From Catellatospora sp. IY07-71 (GTDB lineage: Bacteria > Actinomycetota > Actinomycetes > Mycobacteriales > Micromonosporaceae), in NCBI RefSeq assembly GCF_018326265.1, contig NZ_AP023360.1, positions 1,417,501-1,481,500 of the forward strand: a DNA stretch of 64,000 bases, given 5' to 3'. Numbering within the stretch: the stretch's first letter is position 1; the number at the start of each line of letters is the position of its first letter. Of this stretch, positions 18,835-30,004 are shown in pieces. Position numbers and translations under genes: made by a program. The notes below the pieces were generated by a model. That model did not search any database, was not told the DNA's origin, and saw nothing but the letters and a program-made list of their open reading frames with translations.

Positions 18835-19497
18835 CTGTCAGCCTCGTTCATGCGCTCGACCCTTCAAGTCCTTTTGGCGGCTGCTCGGCTGGCACCGGCT
18901 GCCTGTCAGCTCAGCGCACCACTCCGATCGATGACGGTGTGGTGACGGACCGTGGTTTTCCCCCGGGTTATCCCCCGAATCATCGAGGTTCTCCACAAGT
19001 TATCCACAGGCTGTGTGTCGATCGGCGTCCGGGGTCCGGCTGCTGTGGGGTGCCGCATCCGGCGCGGGAGCGCCTCACGAAGGACCCACCGTGCCGAACG
19101 AGCCACCATATTGCCCGGTTTTGCGGTTACCACCACAATTAACGGGCGGCGCCCTTGCTCGGGCACCACGGCACGCTAACAGGGTTATCCACAGGCGTCC
19201 ACTCGTTGTCCACAGCCTCACTCTCGGTGAGTGTCTGTGGCGATACCCTGAGTTGTGGGTAAGGGGACGCTGGTGACACGGTGAGTGAGCTGGGAAGAGT
19301 TCTTGGCGGACATCGACGGCACGTGTACCCTGGAGCGGTTGCTCCATCACCCTCTGCTAGGGTGTCGGTTGCGGCCTTCCGCCCTGACCCAACAAGATCG
19401 AGACCTGCCGTCGCGATCCTGCCGTCAAGCGGGCGGGCCACCCGCGAGAAGCTAGAACATCCCCGCCCTGCGCGGGGCGATCCCCAGGAGACCTGAC
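18835..19497. promoter_or_regulatory. dnaA/rpmH divergent promoter region with DnaA boxes
   Basis: This 663-base gap separates dnaA (leftward) from rpmH (rightward). It carries TTATCCACA at 19000-19008 and 19185-19193, TTGTCCACA at 19206-19214, and weaker TTCTCCACA near 18989. No gene is visible. The boxes can serve dnaA autoregulation and may belong to the wider origin. Confidence 0.8.
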
Positions 19498-19635
19498 GTG
19501 AGCAAGCGCACGTACCAGCCGAACAACCGTCGGCGCGCGAAGACCCACGGCTTCCGGCTGCGCATGCGCACCCGCGCCGGGCGCGCGGTGCTGTCGTCGC
19601 GCCGGGGCAAGGGCCGCGCCCGCCTGGCGGTCTGA
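19498..19635 (+). CDS. rpmH: Ribosomal protein bL34
   Basis: 45 residues from GTG 19498 to TGA 19633-19635: [20 protein letters not shown], then [22 protein letters not shown] and AV. This is the canonical small basic L34 of the large ribosomal subunit, with the conserved [11 protein letters not shown] start. CAGGAG lies eight bases before the start. It heads the rpmH-rnpA-yidD-yidC cluster found beside nearly every bacterial origin. Confidence 0.98.
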   Translation: MSKRTYQPNNRRRAKTHGFRLRMRTRAGRAVLSSRRGKGRARLAV

Positions 19636-19654
19636 GACCCCGGTCGGGCCTCGG

Positions 19655-20116
19655 ATGCTGCCGGCTGCGCACAGGCTGAGGCGGAGCACTGACTTCGCCG
19701 CCGCAGTGCGGGCTGGCCGCCGGGCCGGTCGCGGCGCCGTGGTGGTGCACCTCGCGGTGCCCCCGACGGTAACTGAACACGAGACGGCGTGGCAGGGAGA
19801 CGATCCCGGCCACGCCGTTGCCGTGCCCGGGGCCGGGCAGGAGTCCGTGGCCCCGGTGCGGGCCGGGTTCGTGGTCTCCAAGGCGGTGGGGAACGCGGTT
19901 ACCCGTAACACAGTGAAACGGCGCCTGCGCCATCTCGCGGCCGAGCGGCTCGACGGGCTGCCCGGCGGCGCCACCGTCGTGGTGCGCGCGCAGCCGCACG
20001 CGGCGTCGGCGTCGTACGAGCAGCTGGGCCGTGATCTCGACGCCGCGCTGGCCGCGGCGCTCAAGCGTGACCCTGCGCAGGCCTCGCGCCGCAGGTCAAC
20101 CGAGGGGCGGGCATGA
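19655..20116 (+). CDS. rnpA: Ribonuclease P protein component
   Basis: 153 residues. RnpA is the protein subunit of RNase P, which trims the 5' leader of tRNA precursors. The family core is clear: an N-terminal [20 protein letters not shown], a beta strand with [18 protein letters not shown], and the RNA-binding RNR-type helix [15 protein letters not shown] roughly 28-residue insertion (about 40-68) makes it slightly longer than usual. It follows rpmH by 19 bases and its stop overlaps the yidD start (ATGA). Confidence 0.95.
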   Translation: MLPAAHRLRRSTDFAAAVRAGRRAGRGAVVVHLAVPPTVTEHETAWQGDDPGHAVAVPGAGQESVAPVRAGFVVSKAVGNAVTRNTVKRRLRHLAAERLDGLPGGATVVVRAQPHAASASYEQLGRDLDAALAAALKRDPAQASRRRSTEGRA

Positions 20117-20394
20117 CACAGCCACCGCGACCCACGACACTCGCCGGGCGCGTGCTGGCCCTACCCATCATCGCGTACCGTCGTTGGGTGAGTCCGGGCC
20201 TGCCGGCCCGCTGTCGGTTCTACCCGTCCTGCAGCACCTACGCGCTGGAGGCGATAGCGCGGCACGGCGCGCTGCGGGGGTTCTGGCTGACGGTCCGGCG
20301 GCTTGGTCGATGCCATCCCTTTCACCCGGGCGGATATGACCCCGTGCCACCCAACCGCCGCAGTACTGATGTGACTGGAGCAACACCCTCATGA
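20113..20394 (+). CDS. yidD: Membrane protein insertion efficiency factor YidD
   Basis: 93 residues, normal for YidD. Hallmarks are [20 protein letters not shown], with the conserved cysteines, [20 protein letters not shown], and [14 protein letters not shown]. YidD is a small peripheral inner-membrane protein that aids YidC-dependent insertion. It overlaps rnpA by four bases and yidC by four bases, so the three are translationally coupled. Confidence 0.96.
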   Translation: MTQPPRPTTLAGRVLALPIIAYRRWVSPGLPARCRFYPSCSTYALEAIARHGALRGFWLTVRRLGRCHPFHPGGYDPVPPNRRSTDVTGATPS

Positions 20395-21269
20395 TGGACT
20401 GGATCTACACGATCGTCTCGAAGGTCCTGCTGTTCTGGCACGGCCTCTTCGACAAGCTCTGGGGCGACGGTCAGTGGCTGCGCACCAACTGGGACTGGGT
20501 CCTGGCGATCGTCTTCCTGGTGCTGACGGTGCGCGCGGTGCTGTTCCCGCTGTTCGTCAAGCAGATCCGGTCCCAGCGGGCCATGCAGGCGCTCCAGCCG
20601 CAGCTCAAGGCGCTGCAGGAGAAGCACAAGGGTGACAAGGAGACGCTCCAGCGCGAGATGATGGAGCTCTACCGGCGGGAGAAGGCCAACCCGCTGATGG
20701 GCTGCCTCCCGCTGCTGATCCAGATGCCGATCTTCCTCGGCGTGTTCCACGTGATCAAGCGCCTCGGCACCGGCACCTCCGACGAGACCCTCTACGGCTG
20801 GACCGCCGCGCAGTTCCAGAGCGGCATGCAGGCCGAGCTGTTCGGGGTGTCCATCGGTGCGGTGTTCACCGACGGCGGCCTGGCCGCGGTGCTCTGCGGC
20901 GTGCTCGGCGTCGTCATGATCTTCACGACCTACCTCACCAGCCGCCAGATGATCCTGAAGACCGGCTGGTCCGAGGACCCCACCCAGCGCACGATGCAGA
21001 AGCTGATGCTGTACGGCATCCCGGCCACGCTGATCATCTCGGCCGTCGCGTTCCCGCTCGGTCTGATCATCTACTGGACCACGACGAACCTCTTCTCGCT
21101 CGGCCAGCAGATGTGGGTGCTGAAGAAGTACCCGCCGCCGCCGATGGCCGGCGCCAAGGCGGAGCCGAAGGTCATCGACCCGGAGGTCGCGAAGGCCCTC
21201 GCGCCGAAGGTCGGCGCCAAGCCGGCCAACAGCCCGAAGCGCAAGTCGGTCAAGAAGAACGTCGGCTGA
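20391..21269 (+). CDS. yidC: Membrane protein insertase YidC
   Basis: 292 residues, the short Gram-positive type without the large periplasmic domain. It inserts membrane proteins with or without SecYEG. Transmembrane segments are visible at about 33-52 ([20 protein letters not shown]), 98-118 ([20 protein letters not shown]), 160-185 and 210-235. The charged hairpin between the first two ([20 protein letters not shown]) is the YidC coiled coil, and TVRAVLFP contains the conserved hydrophilic-groove arginine. The tail is Lys-rich ([11 protein letters not shown]), as in insertases that contact ribosomes. Confidence 0.97.
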   Translation: MMDWIYTIVSKVLLFWHGLFDKLWGDGQWLRTNWDWVLAIVFLVLTVRAVLFPLFVKQIRSQRAMQALQPQLKALQEKHKGDKETLQREMMELYRREKANPLMGCLPLLIQMPIFLGVFHVIKRLGTGTSDETLYGWTAAQFQSGMQAELFGVSIGAVFTDGGLAAVLCGVLGVVMIFTTYLTSRQMILKTGWSEDPTQRTMQKLMLYGIPATLIISAVAFPLGLIIYWTTTNLFSLGQQMWVLKKYPPPPMAGAKAEPKVIDPEVAKALAPKVGAKPANSPKRKSVKKNVG

Positions 21270-21310
21270 CCGTACGCCTCCCGGCGCTGCCACCCCCACA
21301 CAGACCTGCT

Positions 21311-21354
21311 CGTGATCCCCGCGCCGCGAGGCGCGGGGCCGATCACGGGGTTTT
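21311..21354 (+). terminator. Hairpin with T run between yidC and jag
   Basis: CCCGCGCC/GGCGCGGG forms the inner stem with a GCGA loop, extended by GTGATC/GATCAC, and TTTT follows at 21351-21354. It looks like a true intrinsic terminator 42 bases after yidC, yet jag follows 26 bases later, so it may act as a partial terminator or mark a separate jag promoter. Confidence 0.75.
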
Positions 21355-21380
21355 GATCGGATCGAACACCGGAGAAGAAC

Positions 21381-21965
21381 GTGACCGACCAGACTGAGCT
21401 GGACGACGTGGCAGTCGAGGACCTCGCCGACGCCGAGGACGGCGCGGCGGAGGAGAACGAGGACGGCACCGAGGAGTCCGCCGCCCCCAAGCGCAAGGCC
21501 GCCACCGACGCCGACCTGTTCCGCCAGAGCGAGATCGCCGCGGACTACATCGAGGGCCTACTGGACATCCTGGACGCCGATGGCGACATCGATGAGCTGG
21601 TTTCCGGCGGCCGTCCGGTGGTCGAGGTCGTGGGCAGCCGCCTGCAATCCCTCGTCGGCCCGCGCGGGGCGACGCTGGAGGCGCTGCAGGAGCTGACCCG
21701 CCTGGCCATCTTCAAGCAGACCGGCGAGCCGAGCCGGCTGCTGTTGGACGTCGGCGGCTACCGCGACCAGCGCCGCAAGGAGCTGGGCGCGCTGGCCAAG
21801 AACGCCGTCGAGAAGGTCAAGCAGCACGGCGAGGCCGTGAAGCTGGAGCCGATGTCGGCCTTCGAGCGCAAGTGCGTGCACGACGTGGTCAACGCCGCGG
21901 CGGGCGTGCAGAGCGAGTCCGAGGGCGTCGAGCCGAACCGCCGGATCGTGGTACGTCCGGCGTGA
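21381..21965 (+). CDS. jag: RNA-binding protein Jag/KhpB (KH and R3H domains)
   Basis: 194 residues from GTG 21381, with GGAGAAG seven bases upstream. The first 55 residues are acidic and disordered; the KH domain follows (about 60-125: [15 protein letters not shown] ... [20 protein letters not shown]) and then the R3H domain (about 130-194: [20 protein letters not shown] ... [13 protein letters not shown]). KhpB/Jag proteins bind RNA and affect division and envelope synthesis in Gram-positive bacteria. Its stop overlaps the rsmG start. Confidence 0.94.
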   Translation: MTDQTELDDVAVEDLADAEDGAAEENEDGTEESAAPKRKAATDADLFRQSEIAADYIEGLLDILDADGDIDELVSGGRPVVEVVGSRLQSLVGPRGATLEALQELTRLAIFKQTGEPSRLLLDVGGYRDQRRKELGALAKNAVEKVKQHGEAVKLEPMSAFERKCVHDVVNAAAGVQSESEGVEPNRRIVVRPA

Positions 21966-22708
21966 CCTTCGACGACTTCACGGAGCCGGTCATTCCCGAC
22001 GGGGTGGCCGGCTCCGTTCTCTCTGACGAGCTGCGGCCCGCGGCGCAAGCCCTGTTCGGCGACCGGCTCGACGTCGCCGCCCGCTACGTCGAGTTGCTCG
22101 CCACCGACGGGGTGGTGCGCGGGCTGATCGGCCCGCGGGAGGCGCCCCGGTTGTGGGAGCGGCACCTGCTCAACTGCGCCGCGGTGGCCGAGCTGATTTC
22201 CCCGTCCGCCACGGTCGCCGACGTGGGCTCGGGAGCGGGTCTGCCCGGTATCGTGCTCGCAGTGGCTAGACCGGATATTTCGGTCATTCTGGTTGAACCA
22301 CTGGCACGTCGGACCGCTTTCCTGGAGGAGGCGGTGGCGGCCCTCGACCTGACCGGCCAGGTCACCGTGGTACGCGGCCGCGCGGAGGAGCAGGTGGGTC
22401 TGCTCAGCGCGGACGTCGTCACCGCCCGCGCGGTGGCGCCGCTCGACCGGCTGGCGGGCTGGTGCCTGCCGCTGGCCTCGGTGGGAGGACGCCTGCTGGC
22501 GCTCAAGGGCATGTCGGCCGCTGACGAGATCGCCGAGCACCAGGCCGCGGTGGCCCGCCTCGGCGGCGGACCGGCGGTCATCCACCAGTGCGGCGTCGGC
22601 CTGATCGACCCGCCCACCACCGTGGTGGAGATCGTCCGGGAGCGCGAGGTCGTGCCGAAGACTGCCAAGCCGTCCCGGCGGGCAGGGCGCGGAGGACGCC
22701 GGCGCTGA
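21962..22708 (+). CDS. rsmG: 16S rRNA (guanine-527-N7)-methyltransferase RsmG
   Basis: 248 residues from GTG 21962, overlapping jag by four bases. RsmG methylates G527 of 16S rRNA; loss gives low-level streptomycin resistance in several bacteria. Visible family motifs are [14 protein letters not shown], the SAM site [42 protein letters not shown] and LLALKG. The C-terminal tail is Arg-rich. The yidC-jag-rsmG-parA-parB order is standard. Confidence 0.96.
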   Translation: MTFDDFTEPVIPDGVAGSVLSDELRPAAQALFGDRLDVAARYVELLATDGVVRGLIGPREAPRLWERHLLNCAAVAELISPSATVADVGSGAGLPGIVLAVARPDISVILVEPLARRTAFLEEAVAALDLTGQVTVVRGRAEEQVGLLSADVVTARAVAPLDRLAGWCLPLASVGGRLLALKGMSAADEIAEHQAAVARLGGGPAVIHQCGVGLIDPPTTVVEIVREREVVPKTAKPSRRAGRGGRRR

Positions 22709-22712
22709 GCGG

Positions 22713-22740
22713 TGCGCCCTCCGCTCACGGAGAGGGCGCA
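22713..22740. terminator. Hairpin after rsmG
   Basis: TGCGCCCTC and GAGGGCGCA form a perfect nine-base stem with a ten-base loop, five bases past the rsmG stop. No T run follows. It probably separates rsmG from parA. Confidence 0.65.
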
Positions 22741-23225
22741 CGACCATGGGTGTCCTGCAGGAAGACGAGACCGGCACGTCCGCTCCGGCCGACGTGCCGC
22801 GTCCCCGCACCTACCCCGGGGCCTTTCCCGGCGGCGGAGTGGTGCGTTCGCCTCTTTCCGGCCGGGTTCTCGCGACGGGTACGCCGCCGGTGCGGCGGGT
22901 GATGACTACCGCCCCGATCGCCCCGGTCGCGGGCGGCTGGCCCGATCCATCGGGATCGACCCGACGGTACGGGTGCCGCATGTCACTGGTGCCGGGATTC
23001 CTCGTCTTTGTCCAGCCGGAAGGCGGTCAACCGCCTGCCCGAGTGGAGGACGGTGGTAGCTTCCGCAACCCGACAGCCGTAGGCTGGCCGCGCGTCGATA
23101 ATCTGGACCCGACTGTCGCGGGTGCGGTCGCAGTGCCGCCGACAGAGACGCCAGTGCGCGCCGGACGGGCCGGCGCAGCCATCCGATCCGATGCGGGCAG
23201 GGATGACACGGTGCAGGAATACGGC
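22741..23225. other. Leader region upstream of parA
   Basis: About 485 bases lie between the rsmG hairpin and the chosen parA start. The parA frame happens to stay open back to 22746, but the translated stretch is low-complexity and unlike ParA. A GATAAT near 23098 could be part of a parA promoter. I see no other gene here. Confidence 0.5.
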
Positions 23226-24497
23226 ATGAGCCTCCCCCAGGGCTCCTACGGCGTTGTTTCACGTGAAACATCAACCCCGGCGCAGCGAGGCGCCGCCGAC
23301 CCGGGCTCCGGCATGAGGCCGGCCGTCTCGAATACCTACACGTCGAGCGCGGCAGGCTCCCACCCGGCACCCAGCGGTCCGGCGTCGCCCGACGCGACCG
23401 GGTTCCGCGCGACGGCCTCGGTGCCGCCGCCGGGGAGCAGCGTGCCCCCCGCGGAGTTCTCCTCGGCTCCGCACGGCGCCACCGGGTACGTCCCGGTGTC
23501 CGCTCCCCCGGTGAACCGGCCGCCGTCGCCTCGCCCTCAGCCCACTTCTACGCATGTCGAGGGTGAGGATCAGAGTGGCACCGCGTACGGTGCTTCTGAC
23601 GCGAACACGACAGCGTCCGGTAGTTCGGAGGACCCACCGTTGGCAATGGAAGCGATGCGCGCCGTTCAGATTCTCAACCCGAGCGGCGAGGTGACGATGC
23701 CTCGCCCGACCCGGCAGCGCGTCATGTGCGTCGCCAACCAGAAGGGTGGCGTGGGTAAGACCACCACCACGGTCAACCTCGCGGTGGCCCTCGCGCTGCA
23801 CGGCAACCGGGTGCTGGTGGTCGACCTCGACCCGCAGGGCAACGCCTCGACGGGCCTGAACGTGCCCCACCACGCCGGCGTGCCGGACGTCTACGACTGC
23901 CTCATCGACCAGGTGCCGATGGAGGAGGTCGCGCAGGCCGTCGAGGGCATCCCGAACCTGTACTGCGTGCCGGCCACCATCGACCTCGCGGGCGCCGAGA
24001 TCGAGCTCGTCTCGGTCGTCGCCCGCGAGTCCCGGCTGGGCCGCGCCATCCAGGCGTTCCCGATGGAGTTCGACTACGTCTTCATCGACTGCCCGCCGTC
24101 GCTGGGTCTGCTCACGGTCAACGCGCTGTGCGCCGCCCAGGAGGTGCTGATCCCGATCCAGTGCGAGTACTACGCGCTGGAGGGCCTCAACCAGCTCCTG
24201 AACAACATCAACCTGGTGAAGGCGCACCTCAACCCGAGCCTCGACGTCTCCACCATCCTGCTCACGATGTACGACCGGCGTACCCGCCTGGCCGACGCCG
24301 TCGAGCAGGACGTGCGCAACCACTTCGGCGAGAAGGTGCTGACGTCGGTCATCCCCCGCAACGTGCGGGTTTCCGAGGCGCCCAGCTACGGCCAGTCGGT
24401 CATGACTTATGATCCCGGTTCGCGCGGCGCGACCAGCTACTTCGAGGCTGCTCAGGAGATCGCCGAGCGCGGCGCGAAGATCGGAGTTGGGGCATGA
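23226..24497 (+). CDS. parA: Chromosome-partitioning ATPase ParA
   Basis: ParA is the Walker-type ATPase whose DNA-bound gradient moves ParB-parS complexes. The deviant Walker A is [20 protein letters not shown], followed by [29 protein letters not shown] and the C-terminal [20 protein letters not shown] start at ATG 23226 (423 residues; AGGA seven bases upstream); GTG 23211 is nearly as good and ATG 22746 is possible but unlikely. The N-terminal 150 residues are disordered and include VSRETS, encoded by an embedded parS; the same VSRETS occurs in mycobacterial ParA as I recall. It is followed by parB after 46 bases. Confidence 0.94.
   Translation: MSLPQGSYGVVSRETSTPAQRGAADPGSGMRPAVSNTYTSSAAGSHPAPSGPASPDATGFRATASVPPPGSSVPPAEFSSAPHGATGYVPVSAPPVNRPPSPRPQPTSTHVEGEDQSGTAYGASDANTTASGSSEDPPLAMEAMRAVQILNPSGEVTMPRPTRQRVMCVANQKGGVGKTTTTVNLAVALALHGNRVLVVDLDPQGNASTGLNVPHHAGVPDVYDCLIDQVPMEEVAQAVEGIPNLYCVPATIDLAGAEIELVSVVARESRLGRAIQAFPMEFDYVFIDCPPSLGLLTVNALCAAQEVLIPIQCEYYALEGLNQLLNNINLVKAHLNPSLDVSTILLTMYDRRTRLADAVEQDVRNHFGEKVLTSVIPRNVRVSEAPSYGQSVMTYDPGSRGATSYFEAAQEIAERGAKIGVGA
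23255..23270. promoter_or_regulatory. parS: parS site 1 (inside parA)
   Basis: TGTTTCACGTGAAACA, a perfect 16-base palindrome and the standard chromosomal parS. It lies within the ParA N-terminal coding region, where it encodes part of VVSRETS. ParB should nucleate here. Confidence 0.97.
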
Positions 24498-24543
24498 GCA
24501 TGACGTACGGGTTCCGCTGCGCAGTCGAAGGGGAGGCACCGGC

Positions 24544-25578
24544 ATGACGCCGCCCCCCGCCCGCAAGGGAGGCCTCGGTCGCGGTCTCGGTGCCCTGATC
24601 CCGACCACGGGCGCCCCGCCCGCGCCGCAACCGGTCTCGGCCGTGCCGGCCCAGTCGCCGGTCGCCGCCCCCGTCTCCGCTCCCCCGGCGCCGACCGCGG
24701 CCGTGACGGCTCCCGCGGCTCCGGTCGTCGAGGAGGCGCCCGCCGCCGCCCCGATGCCGGACTTGGCGCCGGTGCCCGGTGCGCGCTTCGCGGAGATCCC
24801 GGTCGGCTCGATCGTGCCGAACCCGAAGCAGCCCCGGCAGATCTTCGACGACGAGATGCTGGACGAGCTGAAGATCTCCATTCAGGAGGTCGGCTTCCTC
24901 CAGCCGATCGTCGTACGCGAACTGAGCGCGGACAAGTACGAGCTCGTCATGGGCGAGCGCCGCTGGCGTGCCGCCCAGGCCGTCGGCAAGGACATGATCC
25001 CGGCGATCGTCCGGGACACCCGCGACGACGCCATGCTGCGCGACGCGCTGTTGGAGAACATCCACCGCGCCCAGCTGAACCCGCTCGAAGAGGCCGCCGC
25101 CTACCAGCAGCTGCTGGAGGAGTTCGGCGCGACCCACGACGAGCTGGCCAGGAAGATCGGGCGCAGCCGGCCGCAGATCTCGAACACCATCCGCCTGCTG
25201 AACCTGCCTCCGCAGGTGCAGAAGCGGGTGGCGGCCGGGGTGCTCTCCGCGGGCCACGCGCGGGCGCTGCTCAGCCTCGAACGCGCCGAGGCGCAGGAGG
25301 AGCTGGCGGGCCGGATCGTCAGCGAGGGCCTGTCGGTGCGTACCACCGAGGAGATGGTCCAACTGGCCCTCGCCGAGGGTGAGACGAAGCAGCAGGCCGC
25401 GAAGCGGCGGTCCAAGCCGCACGCCCCGGCGCTCGTCGACCTCGCCGACCGGCTGTCAGATCGGTTCGACACCAAGGTGAAGGTCGACATCGGCCGCAGC
25501 AAGGGCAAGATCACGATCGAGTTCGCGACCGTGGACGACCTGGAGCGGATAGTCGGCATCATCGGCGTCGAGAAGTAG
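24544..25578 (+). CDS. parB: Chromosome-partitioning protein ParB
   Basis: 344 residues from ATG 24544, with GGGGAGG seven bases upstream. ParB binds parS and spreads as a CTP-dependent DNA clamp, recruiting ParA and SMC. It starts with the ParA-interacting motif [15 protein letters not shown], then a Pro/Ala linker (25-75). The CTPase domain has [23 protein letters not shown] and [20 protein letters not shown]; the helix-turn-helix is [20 protein letters not shown]; the C-terminal dimer domain ends in [13 protein letters not shown]. It is directly followed by an intrinsic terminator and then a very long gene-free stretch. Confidence 0.98.
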   Translation: MTPPPARKGGLGRGLGALIPTTGAPPAPQPVSAVPAQSPVAAPVSAPPAPTAAVTAPAAPVVEEAPAAAPMPDLAPVPGARFAEIPVGSIVPNPKQPRQIFDDEMLDELKISIQEVGFLQPIVVRELSADKYELVMGERRWRAAQAVGKDMIPAIVRDTRDDAMLRDALLENIHRAQLNPLEEAAAYQQLLEEFGATHDELARKIGRSRPQISNTIRLLNLPPQVQKRVAAGVLSAGHARALLSLERAEAQEELAGRIVSEGLSVRTTEEMVQLALAEGETKQQAAKRRSKPHAPALVDLADRLSDRFDTKVKVDIGRSKGKITIEFATVDDLERIVGIIGVEK

Positions 25579-25597
25579 TAAATACTAGGTTGATGAA

Positions 25598-25630
25598 GTG
25601 GGTCGCCCAGGTGGGCGGCCCACTTTCGTA
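25598..25630 (+). terminator. Intrinsic terminator of parAB
   Basis: GTGGGTCGCCC and GGGCGGCCCAC pair over 11 bases (one G-T wobble) around an AGGT loop, followed by TTTCGTAT. It lies 20 bases beyond the parB stop. Confidence 0.88.
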
Positions 25631-27131
25631 TCAGCGGTGTGTTCTGGCGTGCGCCGCGGGCTGCGCCGTCGCGGGTCATGCCGCCGCCGTACAGATCGTG
25701 TTCGCAGGCCCTGGGCTGGGGCCATCGCCTCGGCTGAGCGGTCGCGGCGGATGGTACCGCGTGGGAACCGCCTGTACTCCAACGTGTATGCCGGGGTTGA
25801 CCGGGGACCGCGGGCGGACCAACACCGGGTGGCGTTGCGTCGTCCGTGCCCGGGCCCGACCGCGCTTCATCCTCTCCCCAGTCCGTCATCTCGCTCGACC
25901 AGCGGGGCCGGCCGACTTCGTCGGGGTGGCGTCGCGGTGCGGACCTTCAGCCTCGGCTGCCGCTGAGCGTCTGCCCGATGGGCGTCTCGGGCCCGACGTC
26001 GTCTGCCGGCCTTCCTCGCCTCCCGTCCCTCGTGCTCGGGGCGCCTCACCCGCCTTGGCGCGCCGGCCGGTTGCACTCACCACCTCCTGACTCCACGTGG
26101 TCCGTGTTACGACCCAGCTGCTCGGCTTCCCTCGACACCGGGCGCCAACCTCGACACGGTCCTTATGCGGTGTGGGTACACCGACCGCAGCGAGGTCGAC
26201 TCGAGTCTGTCGGGTCGGTGCCGGCTACGGGATCCCGGTCTTAGCCTGGGTTCGCCTGTCGGGTTCGATCAGGGTGCGGTTGCCGGGTTACGGCATCGGG
26301 CCGACAGGCGCCCCTTCTCCGAGCACCTCGGGTGACCCGGTTAGAGGTGCGCCGCAGAAGGATCACCGGTGGAGGTGGGATCGGCGCCTCTCGGGGGTGA
26401 TCCACGACCTCGTGACTTTGTGAGCCTCGGCCGACCCGGCGAGGCGGGCCGTGAACATGCTGGAGCGCATACCGAAGAAGGGCCGTGCTGCCCAGCCCGA
26501 TCGCGATGTTGCCGCCAGGGCCCGCCGATGACTCTCGGGGTGCCGTGCCGCCCCACATCACCGGCGGCTGCCGGTGACCTGCTCCAGGTCGTGTCGCGGG
26601 CCACCACAACAAGCACGGGTTCGGACGTCGGTCGTCGAGGCTCGCGCCCGGCGGTGACTGGTCCGCCAGGCTTCGGTTGCGTACCTGTGCCGAGTCTGCA
26701 CCCGGGCCGTGCGTCATCCATCCCCCGTTCCCCGCTCCGGTGGTGCAGGCGGCTGCGGTCGGTCTCTGCCACGGTCGACGCCGTTCGCCGTGTCGCGTGC
26801 GCAGACCGCCGATGACCGTCGACTGGCCGGGGTGCCGAGCCGACCTCCGTTCGGGTGGTGGGGCGTTGAATCGGCCGGCGATTGGCGTAACCAGTCTGAG
26901 GCGAGGGCGACCCCACCGGCAGCCGGGCTGATGCCCTTCGGCCTTGCAGCGATCGGTGTCGGCGGCGAGTTCGTTCCCCGCTCGATGCGATGAGGTGTTC
27001 CTCCTCCAACTCATGGTGCGGCGCGGCCGGCCGGTTCTGCGACGACGATCTCCTCGGCGGGGGGGTGAACGTTAGCGTGCCGGGCAGGCCCGGGGTGAGC
27101 ATGCCTGTTCCCACCGTTGGGTGCTGCGCGA

Positions 27132-27147
27132 TGTTTCACGTGAAACA
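27132..27147. promoter_or_regulatory. parS: parS site 2
   Basis: TGTTTCACGTGAAACA, perfect 16-base match. GAGATC follows three bases after the site. Confidence 0.97.
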
Positions 27148-27618
27148 ACGAGATCGTTTGTCGGCCAACGTGGGCGCGGATCCAGGTTGGGTTGAGCGCC
27201 AAGGGCCCGGTGAGTACTGGATCGTGGGTATCGGGTGAACGCGGGCGTCCCTGCGAGTTGGATACGACCCCAAGGATCGCCCCCTAAGTCTTCCGCTCGC
27301 ATGAGGTCTGAGCCGAGTGGGCGGGACGAGGCGCTGACCTGACCGGGGTTGGTCTGTCTCACTGCGCTCTCCTGGGAGTCCAGACCCTTGAGACTGTCTT
27401 CGTTGCGGAGACTGGCCAGGTCAGCTCATGCCGGGGCGGGCCTCCCCGACGCCAGCGGTAAACATCTTCTACGTACAGAGGTCGCCCTGGACCTGGGCGG
27501 TGCGACCCCTTGAAGCGTCTGCCAATCGTTGGGGCGGCTCTGAACGACTGACAAGAGCGGCGGCGCTCGGGCGACCGGGCTCACGCCTGGGGGGTATGGG
27601 GTGTGGGTGCAGACGTCG

Positions 27619-27693
27619 TGGCGACAGGCGATCGCTGGACGCGCCTGGCGACGGGCGATAGGCGATCCCCGGGCGCGCTTGGCGACGGGCGAC
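27619..27693. repeat. Imperfect tandem repeat TGGCGACGGGCGAT
   Basis: Units TGGCGACAGGCGAT (27619), TGGCGACGGGCGAT (27646) and TGGCGACGGGCGAC (27680) recur at 27- and 34-base spacing with related CGCG-rich spacers. It lies between parS sites 2 and 3. Confidence 0.65.
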
Positions 27694-28724
27694 AGAGTTG
27701 CCGAGCACGCCGCCTCGCGGAGACTGTGGAGGACACGGCGCGTTCGCGGCGACCTGGCGGGTAGGGCTGCTTCGCGTTCCCGATATGGCTGCGAGCGTGC
27801 TGAGTTCGGGAGGGCATCCAGCCTCTCCGGTCGGCGGGTCTGCCGAGGCCAGCCAGAGTCGTGGCTCTCCCATGCCAACCGCCCTACGGAACGAGACCAG
27901 CGCCAGTGCGCCCGTGCACGGTTCCCGGCGAACGAGAGACGCGTGAGCGCGCCAGACCTACGACTGCGATCGAATCGTTCGCACGGCTCCGGGGACGGCG
28001 TGAGGCAACGGCCCGGTGTCGCCGCCGAACTCTCGGTCGGGTCATCTCTCTCCCGGCAGTAGTGGTCTCCACGCCGGCGCCGCCTCGCGGAAAGGTCGAG
28101 TTCGCCACCGGTCGGATGGCGCCTGAGGGCAGCACTTGAGCGGCGTAAGGGAGGGCCCTCGTCGTTCGTTCGCGCGGCCGGGGCGATCGTCCGGGGACTT
28201 GGGCATGGGAGTTGCCTGACGCGGAAACCTGAACGGCGTCGCCCGGGGACTAGTTGGCGGGAAGTGGGTCAGGCGCCGACGCACTACATGGACGGGACAG
28301 GCCGCGACGCCTGCAAGAGCCGGCCGCTGCGGCAGGCTGGAGCCGCACGGCCGACAGTCGCGGACTCCACTGGCACCGTGGTTCCGAACACGGGAGCGCG
28401 GACCGCGAGCGTTGAAGCGTTCCGGCCATAACGGGTTCGAGACTGGGCGCCGTCCGAACCGGTGACGGTGGTTGCGGCGAGCGTCTTGCCCGGCGAGCTG
28501 GACGAGAGCGTTGGCCATCAGACCTACTCCCCTACGCGTCCACGCCGGGCGGGCGGGTAGGTCCCCGAGTGGTGCGTACGCCACCGACTTTGCGTTAGGC
28601 GTGTGGATCCGGACCGCCAACGTTCCGACGCGTGATGGCCGGTGAACCTGCCGAGCAACGGACGGCGGACCGGGACCGGACTCCCCGTATCGACCGCGGC
28701 TCCTGGGGGCGGGCGGTCGGGCAC

Positions 28725-28740
28725 GGTTTCACGTGAAACA
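28725..28740. promoter_or_regulatory. parS: parS site 3
   Basis: GGTTTCACGTGAAACA: the 14-base core is perfect; only the first outer base differs from the full palindrome. Confidence 0.95.
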
Positions 28741-29988
28741 TCGGCGGGGCGTCGGCGAGCGAGCACCACGCGTGCGGGCCGAAGAAGTCCGCCCGTACCG
28801 CGCTTCGCTTGCCGCTGCCGGTTGCCCGCCCTGACGCTGTGGCACCACATCGGGGAGGGTTCCGCGCTGATCCGGTGTGGGAGGGGGCAGCCTCTACAAC
28901 CGCGCCGAGAACGGGCGCTCGGTAGGAACGTTGGTGCACGGATGATTTCTTGCCGGCGACGACGTGGCAGGACGTTCAGCGACGCTGGACGGGCGGCGCC
29001 TCGCGCAACGAGGGCTGCCGCGATCGGTGCCGCAGCGGTGTACGGCGACAGCAGCGCACCGGCAGCTGCTGTGCGGCCAGCCGGTGACAAGCGTGCGGGT
29101 GCTCGCGTCACCATCCGCCCATCCTTGGACAGCAGCTCTCGCCCGCGTTGGGGAGGAGGGTGTAGGTGCCCGTTGGCCGGAACTTGGACTGGGCCGGCGA
29201 CCGGCACAGACAACCTTCGGGCCCACCGCTGGTGCAAGCCGAACGGGCGAGCGTTCCACAACCCCAGTCCGCGCTCCGCGAAGTCGGCACCGAGAACTCC
29301 AGCGCCAACGCCTACGCGAGGTCCAGTGAAGGCACTGGCGTCGTGGCGTTGTGAGGGTGCACGACTGACGATTTACGGCGACAGGCCGAGCCGGGATGCA
29401 CGCCAACTCGAACTGCCGTAGTTGGCGGTGATCGTCCCCCTGCGTGAAAGATGTTGTCGCGCAGTGCAGTCTCGCTTGCGACGACACGATCGGGAGTTAT
29501 GCGGCGAGGGCCACTCCCCTCGCCCATGCCGACAGAGGCCTGCTGCGTGAACGGGTGGATGGAGAGAAGCTGGGGACGGCTGGCTTCACGGGCGCCCGGT
29601 CGGTCGTGGAGTTGCATGGTGCGAACCTCGCAGGCGCAGGTTTGTGGCCTCGTCTGATCTGCCGACCGCGGATCGGCTTGGCGGGATTCGACCGCAGACT
29701 CAAGGCGTACGTCGGTTTGCCGCGGGTTACCAGGGCCGGCCTCCAGGGACCGATCGCGTTGGCCGGTCCCTGTGCACCCCTCCGGATGGTTTCGGTTCAC
29801 GGGGGTCGGGTATCTCGATGCCGACGGTCGGGGTACGGACGGACGGTGGGGGGAGGCGGCTTGACTTGTGCAACCGCCTGCCAAGTGTGACGGGCGGCTT
29901 GGCGGTTGTCGGTGCCCGTGGGCATGAGCCGCCAGACGCTGGCATCTGTCGGTGTCCGCCGTCGAGTGCGACGCGGAAGCGGCGCCTC

Positions 29989-30004
29989 TGTTTCACGTGA
30001 AACA
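29989..30004. promoter_or_regulatory. parS: parS site 4
   Basis: TGTTTCACGTGAAACA, perfect 16-base match, again followed after two bases by GAGATC within GGAGATCGAACTCC. Confidence 0.97.

Noticed and set aside
22746..23225. N-terminal extension of ParA to 583 residues
   Set aside because: The added 160 residues are low-complexity and unlike ParA; better start signals exist at 23226 and 23211.
25846..26244. Small open frames just after parB
   Set aside because: Several overlapping frames of similar length on both strands, none with start signals or recognisable content.
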